Positions 1 through 9,582 of a stretch of DNA of 64,000 bases are shown one piece after another. The notes beneath the pieces were generated by a model. That model had not been told where the DNA came from and searched no databases. It saw nothing but the letters and a program-made list of their open reading frames with translations. Each line of letters opens with the position of its first letter. Position 1 is the stretch's first letter. Where the stretch lies: assembly GCA_013141455.1 (NCBI GenBank), contig JABFQW010000023.1, positions 1-64,000 on the forward strand, written 5' to 3'. Both the position numbers and the translations under genes were made by a program. The DNA is from Bacteroidales bacterium. Lineage in GTDB: Bacteria; Bacteroidota; Bacteroidia; Bacteroidales; F082.

Positions 1-158
1 TTTCGTTTTGTGACTGTGAAAGCACGATTATTGAGGCTAACAATATGAAAGTAAATAATTTTTTCATAATACTATTCTTGAAGTTCGGTTAAACTCTATT
101 TTCTGTTAATCTTTAATAAATTATACTGTTTCCGCTTGTTCGGAAGAAATGCAAATGC

Positions 159-1547
159 TTACCTGCGTCCTCGTGATGAACTACCCGAAGTTGAACTGCC
201 TGATGTTGAACTTCCCGATGTAGAACGGCTGCTGTTACCTGAGTTCGAATTTGAACTACGCGAAGGGCTGCTATAACTCTCGGTTGAGGTACTTCTCGAT
301 GGAGCATTGTAGGATTCGTTCGATCGTGTACGTGCCGGTTGTGATTTCACGGTTGTGGTACGATTCTTATTTTCAGTAGCAGAAGGTCTCGTAGTTGAAG
401 TATTTTTGTTTGATTCGTTTTGAGGGCGAACATACTCCGTACTTGATTTTGGTTGACGTACGCTGGGTGAAGTGTAGGTTTTAGGTCGGTCGAGGCGTTG
501 TGTTCCTGAAGGTGAGTCGCCTTTCGTTGCCGGACGATCATATTTATTACGGTATTCATTTATTTTTTGAGTACTGGTCGGTCGGGCATCTTTGGATTGT
601 GGAGCAGGACGGCTGATTTTTGTTGCAGGATCCTGACGTGTTTCGCTGTTAACAGGACGAGTAGCTCGGTTTGTTACAGTTGTACTGTTTACTCCTTCAC
701 GTGGTGTTGTTGAAGTTCCTCTGTTATTGGTATTTATCGAATTATTCGTGCCGTTTTCATTTGTCGCTGAACCTGAACGAACGCCCCGGCCACTAACATA
801 AGTCGGCTCTTTCGATTTATTTTCTGTTAGGAGACCTCTGTTGCCACGTGGCGAAACCGATGACCCGCTGTAATTGTCACGTGGTCCGTAATATGAGTTA
901 CCTCCTCTTGAATAATAACCGTTACCATACGATCCGTCATAATAACCATCGTAATAACCATGGTTATATCCACTCCAATAGTTGCCCGGATAATAGCTGT
1001 ACCAGGGGTCATAAAACGGATAGTACATCCCGTAAGGTGAATAACCATAGTAAGAGTAAGGATTATATCCTCCCCAACCATAATTATATGACATGCCGTA
1101 GCCGAATGGATATCCAAATCCTAAACTAAGGCCTGGACTCATACATCCGGTATAATAACTGTCGTAATAGCCAAAACCCGAATAATCATCATCAAATCTC
1201 CTGAAACTTTGTTCATATTCTGAATCATAATAGGTTTCAGTAGTAGTATATGTTGTTCCATCAGGTTCAGTTACTGTCTCTGTTGTTGAATAGGCAGGTT
1301 CAACAGCTTCTGTTTCAATCTTAGTTGCCACACCTTCCTGATAGGATGCCTGATAATCGTAATCACCTGATTCGCTAATGGCTTCGGCTGTTTTTGTTTG
1401 ATCAGGGACTACAGTTTTTTTGGTTACAACGGCGATGTTGTTCTTGTCTTTACGTGAATAATAAACATCGTCGTACACCTGGCTGCTCGTTGAGCAGGCG
1501 GTGACCATCAGCGCGAGGGCTACTGCAAAATAGTTAATTCGTTTCAT
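159..1547 (-). CDS. Tyr/Gly-rich, Ser/Thr-rich lipoprotein
   Basis: A 462-residue protein of unknown function. Residues 1-18 form a lipoprotein signal peptide with lipobox V-T-A-C (Cys18), so it is probably membrane-anchored on the periplasmic or outer surface. Residues ~20-110 are acidic with many Thr and Glu. Residues ~110-215 are extremely rich in Tyr, Gly, Pro and Trp. Residues ~225-462 are Ser/Thr/Asn/Pro/Arg-rich and end in SGSST repeats followed by a basic tail. No catalytic motif is visible. Low-complexity composition like this is common in Bacteroidota envelope lipoproteins, so a structural or surface role is only inference. It is divergent from proS and appears monocistronic. Confidence 0.75.
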   Translation of the reverse strand: MKRINYFAVALALMVTACSTSSQVYDDVYYSRKDKNNIAVVTKKTVVPDQTKTAEAISESGDYDYQASYQEGVATKIETEAVEPAYSTTETVTEPDGTTYTTTETYYDSEYEQSFRRFDDDYSGFGYYDSYYTGCMSPGLSLGFGYPFGYGMSYNYGWGGYNPYSYYGYSPYGMYYPFYDPWYSYYPGNYWSGYNHGYYDGYYDGSYGNGYYSRGGNSYYGPRDNYSGSSVSPRGNRGLLTENKSKEPTYVSGRGVRSGSATNENGTNNSINTNNRGTSTTPREGVNSTTVTNRATRPVNSETRQDPATKISRPAPQSKDARPTSTQKINEYRNKYDRPATKGDSPSGTQRLDRPKTYTSPSVRQPKSSTEYVRPQNESNKNTSTTRPSATENKNRTTTVKSQPARTRSNESYNAPSRSTSTESYSSPSRSSNSNSGNSSRSTSGSSTSGSSTSGSSSRGRR

Positions 1548-1572
1548 TTTCTGTTCCTCCTCTTATTTTGAT

Positions 1573-1602
1573 TCGACCCCGGAGGGTTTTTTATTAATTT
1601 TG
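1573..1602 (+). promoter_or_regulatory. Candidate promoter -7 box (TAATTTTG) upstream of proS
   Basis: TAATTTTG at 1595-1602 matches the Bacteroidota -7 consensus TAnnTTTG and lies 48 bases before the proS start. A TTTG at 1567-1570 is the nearest -33 candidate, but its spacing (24 bases) is longer than usual. A short ACCC/GGGT hairpin followed by a T-run (about 1576-1592) sits just before it. Confidence 0.3.
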
Positions 1603-1649
1603 CGTTTTATTTACATCCTAAAAAAATACAAATACTATACCAAAAATTC

Positions 1650-3122
1650 ATGGCAAAAGAACTTACTTCACGGGAAGACAATTATTCGCAATGGTATAAC
1701 GATCTTGTAACAAAAGCCGGGCTGGCCGAAAACTCGGCCGTTAGAGGCTGTATGGTCATAAAACCCTATGGTTATGCTATTTGGGAAAATATGCAACGAG
1801 CCCTCGACAAGATGTTTAAGGATACTGGTCACGAAAATGCTTATTTTCCGCTTTTTATTCCGAAATCTTTTTTTAGTAAAGAAGCGAGCCATGTCGAAGG
1901 TTTTGCAAAAGAATGTGCTGTTGTTACCCATTACCGGTTGAAAAATGATCCCAACGGGGGTGGTGTTATTGTTGATGAAACCGCTAAATTAGAAGAAGAA
2001 TTGATTGTTCGGCCAACTTCTGAAACAATAATTTGGAATACGTACCGCGACTGGATTCAATCGTATCGCGATTTGCCATTATTGATCAATCAGTGGGCGA
2101 ATGTTGTGCGTTGGGAAATGCGTACACGATTGTTCTTACGCACTGCTGAGTTTCTTTGGCAGGAAGGCCATACAGCCCATGCAACACAAGCCGAAGCTAT
2201 TGAAGAAGCCGAAAAAATGCTGGATGTGTATGCTGATTTTGCGGAGAACTGGATGGCAATACCTGTATTGAAGGGCGTGAAATCGGCCAACGAGCGATTT
2301 GCAGGTGCAGTTGAAACTTATTGTATTGAGGCATTGATGCAGGATGGTAAGGCATTGCAAGCCGGAACATCGCACTTTTTGGGTCAGAATTTTGCCAAGG
2401 CCTTCGATGTGAAATTCTTAAGTAAGGAAAACAAGCAGGAATATGTTTGGGCTACTTCCTGGGGCGTATCAACACGCTTGATGGGTGCGCTTGTGATGAC
2501 ACATTCAGATGATAATGGCTTGGTGCTTCCTCCTAAATTAGCATCAATCCAGGTTGTGATTGTCCCCATTTACCGCACCGATGAACAGTTTGAAGCTATC
2601 ACTGTGAAGGCGTTGGAAATCAAAAAATTACTTGAGGAAAATGGTATAAGGGTGAAATATGATAACCGCGATACCCAGAAACCTGGTTACAAATTCAGCG
2701 AATGGGAGTTTAAAGGTGTGCCGGTAAGGCTCGCTATTGGTCCACGCGATCTTGAAAACCAGACTGTGGAGGTGGCCCGTCGCGATACCTTAGAAAAAGA
2801 ATCGCTTCAAATGCAAGACATTGAAATGAAAGTGGTTCATTTGTTAGAACAGATTCAAAAAAATCTTTACCAGAAGGCACTCGATCTTCGTACACAGAAA
2901 ACTTACAAGATTGATACCTGGAGCGATTTTTTAGTTCAGATTGAAAAAGGTGGTTTTATCAAGGCACATTGGGATGGCACACCTGAAACTGAACAAAAAA
3001 TCAAGGAAGAAACAAAAGCTACGATCAGGTTAATCCCTCTCGATTCCGTTGCTGAATCTGGAAAATGTATTTATTCAGGTAATCCGTCCAATAGGAGAGT
3101 TTATTTTGCGAGATCATATTAG
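1650..3122 (+). CDS. proS: Prolyl-tRNA synthetase (archaeal/eukaryote-like type)
   Basis: Charges tRNA-Pro with proline in the cytoplasm. The 490-residue length and lack of the bacterial editing insertion fit the ProS type 3 family. Class II signatures are visible: RPTSE at 121-125, motif 2 around 153-178 (RWEMRTR then the EGHTAHAT segment), [14 protein letters not shown] at ~239-252, and motif 3 around 279-297 ([12 protein letters not shown]). The anticodon-binding domain follows from about residue 300. The protein ends in an aromatic Tyr, as in archaeal-type enzymes where the C-terminus folds back on the active site (family knowledge). It is monocistronic between a divergent lipoprotein gene and a shared downstream hairpin. 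Confidence 0.97.
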   Translation: MAKELTSREDNYSQWYNDLVTKAGLAENSAVRGCMVIKPYGYAIWENMQRALDKMFKDTGHENAYFPLFIPKSFFSKEASHVEGFAKECAVVTHYRLKNDPNGGGVIVDETAKLEEELIVRPTSETIIWNTYRDWIQSYRDLPLLINQWANVVRWEMRTRLFLRTAEFLWQEGHTAHATQAEAIEEAEKMLDVYADFAENWMAIPVLKGVKSANERFAGAVETYCIEALMQDGKALQAGTSHFLGQNFAKAFDVKFLSKENKQEYVWATSWGVSTRLMGALVMTHSDDNGLVLPPKLASIQVVIVPIYRTDEQFEAITVKALEIKKLLEENGIRVKYDNRDTQKPGYKFSEWEFKGVPVRLAIGPRDLENQTVEVARRDTLEKESLQMQDIEMKVVHLLEQIQKNLYQKALDLRTQKTYKIDTWSDFLVQIEKGGFIKAHWDGTPETEQKIKEETKATIRLIPLDSVAESGKCIYSGNPSNRRVYFARSY

Positions 3123-3150
3123 TTATTGAATCGCAGCGTATTATAATTCA

Positions 3151-3180
3151 AATCCTCTGAAATTGTTCAGGGGATTTTTT
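3151..3180. terminator. Terminator hairpin after proS (convergent with GH89 gene)
   Basis: A 10-bp stem AATCCTCTGA / TCAGGGGATT (one G-T pair) with a 6-base loop is followed by a run of T, between the convergent ends of proS and the GH89 gene. The orientation of the T-run fits proS best. Confidence 0.7.
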
Positions 3181-3206
3181 TATATAGAACAATCGACTAC
3201 AATGTA

Positions 3207-5378
3207 TCAGTCAAGTTTTAACGCTTTCAAAATACCCTGAGCTGTTGTGACTGAATTTGGAGCTGGAGTGTTTGGAAATATGTTTTTCTTTAAAGTCCAG
3301 GCATTTTCCCAGACATAATAATCGATGGCATCAGCGCGTTGGCCAACTATTTCATGTTGCAGGCTATCGATAAATAGCTCCCAGCGGGGTAAATAGAAAT
3401 CTTTCAATAAACCTGACCATTCGCGGTTCGAATAATCATGCAATTCTTCACTCACACCCCTGTTTCCCCAAACGGTTATTAAGGTCCGCGCATTCCATTC
3501 AAACAGATCACGTTCATTCTTGGTGACTGCGGCCGATTTGGCCGATTCTAACCAATTACCGAGTAAAAATTCCTTTCGTGTTGCTAATAATGAATCCTGA
3601 TAACTGATTAAACGCAGAAACAAACCTGATACATTTTCGAAACCGGCCCGATCTTTTGTGTTAAAAGCCATAATCATATCGGCATACACTTTTTGACCAT
3701 AATTAGCAATCACCTGCCGTGTAATATCAACAATATCATATTGATACGTATCAATCTCTTTACATTCGTTGGCACATTCGAGCAATAGTTTCAGGGCATT
3801 TTGCAAATCATTGGGGTCGTAATTTATGCGAATGGTTCCCCAACGGAATGCTCCGGTAACCTGCATAGCTCCCCGTGCGCAAAAGATTGATTCGGAGGAG
3901 CCTTCCTGTTTTGTCGGGCAACTGTAAACTGATTTATAGAGTAATTGCCATGCCTCTCGGGCTTTTGGTGAATCTTTACCATAGCGGGCATATACAAAAT
4001 CGTTTACCCAGGCCGAAACATCAGGTGTCTGCTTCCTCCAGGCCATTTCATAAATCAGTTCATAATTCACCGGATTGGTTTCGCAGCCTTCCATCATGGT
4101 ACCGATACCACAAACAGATTTTCCGAAATCAGTGTTTAATGCACGAATGGGTTCAGTAGCGTAAGTATCTAATTTACCGACCATTCCTACTTTTGAGCCA
4201 AAATTTAATAATGAGCACCAAATCCATTTTCGGCCATCATAACCCTTGCGATCGACCCATTGTGGTTTACTTTCAGCAAATAAATCAAGTATCATCACAT
4301 GGTCATGAACAGTTCCATCGAGTAATTTCGGGTTTGGATTATCCCACCAACCCTGTAGAACCCAGGTTGATTCGGGATGCGCTTTTAACATGGCTCCATG
4401 AATGAAACCGGCACTTTTTGTGATATCGATTCCTTCTGTCTCACCCCCTTCGTGAAATGGATCGCCACCATAAAATGAAGTCTCTCCATAAAGTTTTGTT
4501 TGTTCATTATAAAAAACCTTCGCCATGGAAGCAAATAAACTGTCAGACGGATCTAAAAATGCCGGACGTTGAAATCCATTTTTACCTGCCCAAATTCCAC
4601 CATAGTGGATATTATTTTTTGGAAATTTCTGTCGCATTATATCAGGAACCATACCATAAAATCCTTGAAATACAGGAGTCATTTCTAATTCATGCATGCG
4701 TTTCAGAATCTTTTGCTGCAGACTTACCCGGCTATCGATCCAATCCTGTGAAACCGGACCACCCCAGCCTTCCAGGTTTCCCATCAGCCACCATGCGGTA
4801 TATGCAGGTCCCGGAATGAATGATTTGATTTCGGAATCGGTAAAACCAAATTTTTGAAGTGTATTTTGCCAAACCGCTTCGGTACCGATAATAGCTAATG
4901 GCATATTGATGCCATTGATTGCCATCCAATCAATTTCCTTTTCCCATCTTTCCCAATCCCAGAAAGACATGGTATAATTGAACGTACAATAGTTCATATA
5001 ATAGCGATGTTGGAATGGGCTTACAATTCTGATTTTCAAGGGGATTTCAGGCAAAGGGACCGGAATATTAATTTGTTCGCCGGCCTTCGAAAACTGGCTG
5101 TGACAATAATACCTCAGGTACCAGTTAAATGCATATCCAATGGCTGTCTGGGTATTACCACGCAACACAATTTTGTTATTGACTGATTCAATTTCAAAAA
5201 CATCTTTCCCGTTATCCGAAGCGATTGAATCGACAACAAAATATCGTGCTTTTTCGCCGATGAGCCTTGTAATTGACTGTTTGATAGGTTGATCCGAATA
5301 CTTATGTTCAGTTGACTTACATTTTGATAATAGTGTAAGTGCGATAAGATTGATAAGAAAAATTCGTAGTATATTCAT
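3207..5378 (-). CDS. GH89 alpha-N-acetylglucosaminidase (NAGLU-like)
   Basis: Removes terminal alpha-linked N-acetylglucosamine, in humans the heparan sulfate step lost in Sanfilippo B. The protein is 723 residues from the ATG at 5378; the GTG three codons earlier is less likely. It has an N-terminal export signal with a Cys near residue 20, an N-terminal domain (~25-110), the GH89 barrel (starting near the FQHRYYMNYCTFNYT segment) and a C-terminal helical domain. The acid/base Glu is probably Glu310 in GGDPFHEGG, and the nucleophile probably Glu430 in GTMMEGCETNP, by analogy with human Glu316 and Glu446. It lies 51 bases downstream of the HGSNAT-like gene on the same strand, probably as an operon. 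Confidence 0.93.
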   Translation of the reverse strand: MNILRIFLINLIALTLLSKCKSTEHKYSDQPIKQSITRLIGEKARYFVVDSIASDNGKDVFEIESVNNKIVLRGNTQTAIGYAFNWYLRYYCHSQFSKAGEQINIPVPLPEIPLKIRIVSPFQHRYYMNYCTFNYTMSFWDWERWEKEIDWMAINGINMPLAIIGTEAVWQNTLQKFGFTDSEIKSFIPGPAYTAWWLMGNLEGWGGPVSQDWIDSRVSLQQKILKRMHELEMTPVFQGFYGMVPDIMRQKFPKNNIHYGGIWAGKNGFQRPAFLDPSDSLFASMAKVFYNEQTKLYGETSFYGGDPFHEGGETEGIDITKSAGFIHGAMLKAHPESTWVLQGWWDNPNPKLLDGTVHDHVMILDLFAESKPQWVDRKGYDGRKWIWCSLLNFGSKVGMVGKLDTYATEPIRALNTDFGKSVCGIGTMMEGCETNPVNYELIYEMAWRKQTPDVSAWVNDFVYARYGKDSPKAREAWQLLYKSVYSCPTKQEGSSESIFCARGAMQVTGAFRWGTIRINYDPNDLQNALKLLLECANECKEIDTYQYDIVDITRQVIANYGQKVYADMIMAFNTKDRAGFENVSGLFLRLISYQDSLLATRKEFLLGNWLESAKSAAVTKNERDLFEWNARTLITVWGNRGVSEELHDYSNREWSGLLKDFYLPRWELFIDSLQHEIVGQRADAIDYYVWENAWTLKKNIFPNTPAPNSVTTAQGILKALKLD

Positions 5379-5428
5379 GATAATCACTTGATAATGAATA
5401 AAAAATCAACCCTTTTTATTTTGAGAAA

Positions 5429-6532
5429 TTATACTTTCAGGAATATCTTCTGTTTGTAGAGGAAATACAGTAGTAGCCATTTTAAGAGCAAGATACATAG
5501 TTCGTAGAATGGCATTTGAAAACCACCGAATCCGGCATAAAATCCATGAATGAATATTTTAGCGACCATCCCGAAATCGAATATGGCGCTCAACACATAT
5601 ATGGTTATCGGGTTCATGCCGATAACTGTGAATGGGAAAGCCCATTTGGTGTAGCCTTTCACATCGATCAGCCAATAAAAGAGGCTAAGTGCCAACATGG
5701 ATATTCCCAGTGTTAACGAAACAAACGAACCTGTCCACAAGTATTTGTTAATTGGATAAATGAAATTCCAGATCAAAGCCAAAGCGATGAGTCCAATGCC
5801 TGAAGTAAGAAAAAATTTCAGTTTTTCACGATGACTGTTTTTGCCCATTAATTGATAACCGGCAAGTACCCCGATCAGTACGTTTGCAATGGCCGGAAAA
5901 TTGGTCAGAATACCTTCATTATCACCATAAGGATAGCAACACATTGAACCGGGAAGCCAGTTACGGTCGATAAAGCCGGCCAGGTTACCTTCGGGTGTCA
6001 GGTCATAGGCATTAAAACCAGGTGCAGGTATCAACAAAAGAATGATCCAATAACCAATCGTCAATGAAACGGCCCAAATCAACTGACCTTTCTGTTTGAA
6101 ATTCATGACAATCAATGAAGCGAAAAAGTAGGTAAAGGCAATTCTATGTAAAACACCTGTATAACGCAGGGTTTCGAAATTGAAATCGAATAAACCATTA
6201 TAAACCAAACCAAGCACATAAAGCAATATTGTACGGCGAAAAATATGCAGATACATCTGATTTTTGGATGCGCCTCCTGCTAATCGCCTTGTGATGGATA
6301 AGGGCATACTCAAACCCATGATAAACAGAAAAAGGGCAAAAATGATATCATAAAACCGGAAACCGGTCCAGGCAGGGTGATCCAATTGATGCGTCATGCT
6401 TAGGAAGAATGGTGTTCCGAAAAAAGTGAACAGGGTAACGAAAAAAGCATCGCCACCGGTTATCCAGAACATATCGAAGCCGCGTAAGGCGTCAATTGAT
6501 AAGATTCTTTTAGTCGTAGTTGTTTTATCCAT
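5429..6532 (-). CDS. HGSNAT/DUF5009-type membrane acyltransferase
   Basis: A 367-residue multi-pass membrane protein with about ten hydrophobic helices, related to lysosomal heparan-alpha-glucosaminide N-acetyltransferase and bacterial NagX/YeiB-like proteins. It opens with RILSIDALRGFDMFW, typical of the family. His52, in DHPAWTGFRFYD, aligns with the active-site His region of human HGSNAT (KHASWNG). It probably acetylates terminal amino sugars across the inner membrane using cytoplasmic acetyl-CoA. It lies directly upstream of the GH89 gene, whose human homologue acts right after HGSNAT. The substrate is inferred; a different sugar or a purely transport-related role is possible. Confidence 0.85.
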   Translation of the reverse strand: MDKTTTTKRILSIDALRGFDMFWITGGDAFFVTLFTFFGTPFFLSMTHQLDHPAWTGFRFYDIIFALFLFIMGLSMPLSITRRLAGGASKNQMYLHIFRRTILLYVLGLVYNGLFDFNFETLRYTGVLHRIAFTYFFASLIVMNFKQKGQLIWAVSLTIGYWIILLLIPAPGFNAYDLTPEGNLAGFIDRNWLPGSMCCYPYGDNEGILTNFPAIANVLIGVLAGYQLMGKNSHREKLKFFLTSGIGLIALALIWNFIYPINKYLWTGSFVSLTLGISMLALSLFYWLIDVKGYTKWAFPFTVIGMNPITIYVLSAIFDFGMVAKIFIHGFYAGFGGFQMPFYELCILLLKWLLLYFLYKQKIFLKV

Positions 6533-6703
6533 TGGTTATCAATGATTTGTAACGTGAAATTTGTGAATTCAACTTATATGTAAAAGTAAAACTTATTTCA
6601 TTCGTTGCATACTGTGTAATAGCTTGATAACCATTTTCAATGCATAAATTTAGTTTAATCGTATTCGGTATTCCCTTGTCGTAATAATTAGGAAGGCAAC
6701 TTC

Positions 6704-6765
6704 GGTCTTCCCTCGTCATTCTGCCTGGGCAGGTGTCTTCCGTCTCCGGGCCCCGGTCTTCTGTC
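6704..6765. repeat. Dispersed intergenic repeat copy 1 with degenerate heptads
   Basis: Bases 6704-6741 match 15858-15895 at 31 of 38 positions, counted by hand. The shared core is CCTCRTCATTCTGC, then GGCAGG and CTTCC. The core TGCCTGGGCA is palindromic. Downstream, 6738-6765 falls into seven-base units ending GTC or GGC (TTCCGTC, CCCGGTC, TTCTGTC), a weak version of the heptad arrays seen elsewhere in the window. Confidence 0.55.
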
Positions 6766-6776
6766 TTTAAAAAAAC

Positions 6777-6784
6777 TACCTTTG
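6777..6784 (+). promoter_or_regulatory. Candidate mazG -7 box (TACCTTTG)
   Basis: TACCTTTG matches the Bacteroidota -7 consensus TAnnTTTG. Transcription would start near 6791. That rules out the TTG at 6782 as a start codon and supports the ATG at 6800. Confidence 0.5.
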
Positions 6785-6799
6785 CTAAAAACTATCACA

Positions 6800-7570
6800 A
6801 TGGATCAACGCCTGGTCGCTTTTGAGCGATTACTGAAGATAATGGACGAACTCAGGGCCGGTTGCCCGTGGGACAAAGAGCAGACTTTCGAAAGTTTGCG
6901 GCATCTGACCATTGAAGAAACCTATGAGCTGAGCGATGCGATTCTGGATAATGATACGCAGGAAATTAAAAAGGAACTGGGCGATCTGATGCTTCATTTG
7001 GTTTTTTATGCCAAAATTGGTTCCGAAACCAACGATTTCGATATGAAAGATATTCTTGATTCCATTAGCGAGAAACTGATTATCAGGCATCCGCATATTT
7101 ACGGGGATGTTACTGTGAACGGTCAGGAAGAAGTGAAGAGTAACTGGGAGAAAATCAAATTGAAAGAAGGAAAAAAATCAGTGCTGGAAGGTGTTCCCAA
7201 TTCATTGCCTCCTTTGCTGAAAGCGTATCGGATGCAGGAGAAAGCCGGTGGTGTGGGCTTTGAGTGGCGCAAACGTGAAGACGTTTGGGATAAAGTTCAG
7301 GAGGAAATGCATGAATTACTCGATGAAGTTGAAATGGACTCACCGGTTGAAAGATTGGAGGATGAGTTTGGTGATTTGTTGTTTGCCCTGGTCAATTATG
7401 CACGGTATATTGGTGTAAATCCGGAAGATGCGCTTGAAAAGACCAACAGGAAATTCAAACGTCGGTTTCATTATATCGAATCACAGGTTGGTAAAACTGA
7501 CAAGAAACTTCAGGATATGACGCTCGAAGAACTTGATGCCTTTTGGAATGAGGCGAAAAAGACAGAGTAG
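6800..7570 (+). CDS. mazG: MazG nucleoside triphosphate pyrophosphohydrolase
   Basis: Hydrolyses NTPs or dNTPs to monophosphates and pyrophosphate, a house-cleaning and stringent-response-related role. The protein is 256 residues from the ATG at 6800, the usual length for a two-domain MazG. The N-terminal MazG domain carries the signature CPWDKEQT, then EETYEL and the KKELGDLMLHLVF metal-binding helix. The second domain repeats the EXXE/D pattern (EEMHELLDEV, then EDEFGDLLFALVN). It is monocistronic. The in-frame TTG at 6782 lies inside the -7 promoter box and is rejected. Confidence 0.95.
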   Translation: MDQRLVAFERLLKIMDELRAGCPWDKEQTFESLRHLTIEETYELSDAILDNDTQEIKKELGDLMLHLVFYAKIGSETNDFDMKDILDSISEKLIIRHPHIYGDVTVNGQEEVKSNWEKIKLKEGKKSVLEGVPNSLPPLLKAYRMQEKAGGVGFEWRKREDVWDKVQEEMHELLDEVEMDSPVERLEDEFGDLLFALVNYARYIGVNPEDALEKTNRKFKRRFHYIESQVGKTDKKLQDMTLEELDAFWNEAKKTE

Positions 7571-7764
7571 TCCGCATGAATAACACACTTTTTATATGCT
7601 GATTTGTGTTCTTTTTACCACCCACGTTCGGTGTAGATTATGACCACCGGATATCGAATTGATGATATATCAGCCTTTTATTACCTGTCGCTTCAGGAAG
7701 TTGATTGGATTGACATTTTTTCACGACAACATTATCGGGTGATGACCATAGGAAGATTTAATTA

Positions 7765-8301
7765 TTATGTGTTGGTTTTTATTTTTTCTTTTACATTTTC
7801 AAATGGATTTGTCCAGCTCTTTTTTATGTCACCATATTTTCCTGTTGAAATCATATTAAACAATCCATTTTCATAAACAATATCCATTTCATTTAAGTGT
7901 CCATATTTATAGGTACAATGAATCTTAAACATATCAACAAAATCGTTGATTCTACCGATTACCGTTTTATTATTGTTTGTTTTGATGAAACTTATTTTTG
8001 ATCCCTCAGTGAGAAACCTGGCATTTTCAAAATCGACAACAACCTTGTCATGACTCAATTGTTCTTTTAGTCGTTTCCCGAAAATCTCATCAATATTTTT
8101 TAAATCCTTTTTTGCAAAGTCGGCAACGAAAACTGAATAATAAGTCAGGATATTGACAAAGACAATGCATTTTCTTTTGTCCACAAAAAATAGATGTGCA
8201 TTCCAGTCTGATGTTTTTATGTCAATATAATCATCTGGCAACGTTTCTTCGATATTCCCGATGAATTCTTTTAATTTTTTCGTGCAATATACTCTTGTCA
8301 T
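7765..8301 (-). CDS. DUF6933-like hypothetical protein
   Basis: A 178-residue soluble protein with no signal peptide. It begins MTRVYCTKKLKEF and continues with a WNAHLFFVDKRKCIVFVN segment. This is the layout I associate with DUF6933 proteins, which have no established function. The C-terminal third carries a YKYGHLNEMD segment and ends Lys-rich. The base composition looks more AT-rich than the neighbouring housekeeping genes. It is the first of three same-strand hypothetical genes between mazG and ahpC, with a bulged hairpin (8328-8354) just upstream of its start, so acquisition as a cassette-like unit is possible. Confidence 0.6.
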   Translation of the reverse strand: MTRVYCTKKLKEFIGNIEETLPDDYIDIKTSDWNAHLFFVDKRKCIVFVNILTYYSVFVADFAKKDLKNIDEIFGKRLKEQLSHDKVVVDFENARFLTEGSKISFIKTNNNKTVIGRINDFVDMFKIHCTYKYGHLNEMDIVYENGLFNMISTGKYGDIKKSWTNPFENVKEKIKTNT

Positions 8302-8645
8302 ATTGTGTCTCTGTCAACATTATTCAAACTGATTAACTTGCGCATAACGTCAGTCCTTCTAATAACCTCCCCCAAAAACCATTTTTGATGAAAAAACAGT
8401 TATAAAGGTATGCAAAAGTATAGTTAGAAGGATCACAATTTTAAAACAAAATACTATTGTCCAACAAATTCATCACCTTTTTAGGTGGCTCAGTTTAATC
8501 CGGAATAATGAGCAATGGATTATGAATCAGTTATGGTTTATGAAAACGTTTTCACTCCGGTCAGAAGACCGATATGGTTGTTCGACGTAGTCTGGAGACT
8601 ATGCCGAGCGGGTTCATCCCTTAGTTCTTCTTTCTTCATTAGATT
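8302..8645. other. Gene-free spacer with several inverted repeats
   Basis: No coding region was found. Visible structures are: a hairpin ACTGA-TTA / TAA(CG)TCAGT with a two-base bulge (8328-8354); a long-range inverted repeat CCTTCTAA (8355-8362) / TTAGAAGG (8424-8431); a hairpin CGGTC-AGAA-GACCG (8558-8571); and a hairpin TAGTCT-GG-AGACTA (8588-8601). The last two are of the kind found in dispersed intergenic repeats. They could act as terminators for the gene ending at 8646 only weakly, as they lack T-runs. Confidence 0.5.
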
Positions 8646-9545
8646 TCACATTTTACTGATACGCTTATAGTCGGAACATGAACCACAACAAGCTCCTTCA
8701 TAATATTTTGCGTCAAATACTGACATCACGATATTTGACTCAAAATAAATCCAAACATTCCCATAATTATATAATAAATGAGTTGTACATTCTTCAGTTG
8801 AACGTGGATTTCCACAAACCTGCGTTACTTCATTTGGAGTCATGCCAATTCTAACATTATTTACGGCTTTGGTAGTAGCATTTTTAATTTTTTGCTCAAT
8901 CGCTTGAATTTCAGATAAAATTAATTTTTCTTGTGCTTGATAGGAAGCAAGTTTTTGCTTTGCTTGTGTTAATTCTGAATTTAAAGAATTTAATGTGCTC
9001 TGTTTCGTGTCGATTTCTTTTTGTTTCGTTGTTAGTTGTGATTTAACTAAATCAAGTTCTTTGTTTTTTGAGTTAAGTTCATTATTTGAACTTTTCAGGA
9101 GAATATTTAAACTGTCAATTACTTCACTACTTTTTCTTTTAGAGAGAGTTTCATTTATTCTTCGTAGAACTTCTTCCGGGTCAGCTGCTATTTCAGCTTT
9201 TACATAATATTCATATCCATCCCAGCTTTCTTCAATTATTTTAGTTTCAGTGGTTCCAGCACTCAGAGTTTTAATTTCATTAGTAAAAAAATCCCTTGTT
9301 ATTTTATTGTTTTCTTCGGCAACTTCATAATTAACATAGCTTTCAACATAAGTCCCTAATTCCTCAATTAAAAGAGCCTTTACTTCCGTGAGTGCTTTTT
9401 GGCGAGAACTGATCTTACTATCTGTTTCTCCAGCTTTATAGTTGTATTCACGAATAAAGGTCTTGTCTTGAGCTAAAGTATAATTAGTTATCCCATGAAA
9501 TAGTATAATAAAAACTAAGAACCTGAATATAAAACTATTTTCCAT
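8646..9545 (-). CDS. Exported coiled-coil protein with LPP20/FlgT-like and SmpA-like parts
   Basis: A 299-residue protein with an N-terminal signal peptide (to about residue 25, ending TLAQ). Residues ~30-125 resemble the LPP20/FlgT-type domain (long helix, then EESWDGYEYYVKAEI). Residues ~130-225 are a strong heptad coiled coil. Residues ~230-280 (VNNVRIGMTPNEVTQVCGNP) resemble the short SmpA/BamE-type motif seen in many exported proteins. The C-terminal tail is Cys-rich (EGACCGSCSDY). The function is unknown. It lies 37 bases downstream of the one-TM gene on the same strand. Domain calls are by eye and tentative. Confidence 0.6.
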   Translation of the reverse strand: MENSFIFRFLVFIILFHGITNYTLAQDKTFIREYNYKAGETDSKISSRQKALTEVKALLIEELGTYVESYVNYEVAEENNKITRDFFTNEIKTLSAGTTETKIIEESWDGYEYYVKAEIAADPEEVLRRINETLSKRKSSEVIDSLNILLKSSNNELNSKNKELDLVKSQLTTKQKEIDTKQSTLNSLNSELTQAKQKLASYQAQEKLILSEIQAIEQKIKNATTKAVNNVRIGMTPNEVTQVCGNPRSTEECTTHLLYNYGNVWIYFESNIVMSVFDAKYYEGACCGSCSDYKRISKM

Positions 9546-9582
9546 AAATGCTTACTTATTGTGATTTGTACCATTGAATTTA

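Noticed and set aside
1-158. Partial gene at the left edge
   Set aside because: The first 158 bases are AT-rich with no convincing reading frame.
838-860. parS-like CACGTG word in the lipoprotein gene; another near 53808 in parA
   Set aside because: The flanking bases do not fit the TGTTTCACGTGAAACA palindrome and the words lie inside low-complexity or coding sequence.
7640-7876. A 78-residue open frame on the plus strand after mazG
   Set aside because: It overlaps the 3' end of the DUF6933-like gene on the other strand and its hydrophobic tail is a shadow of that gene.
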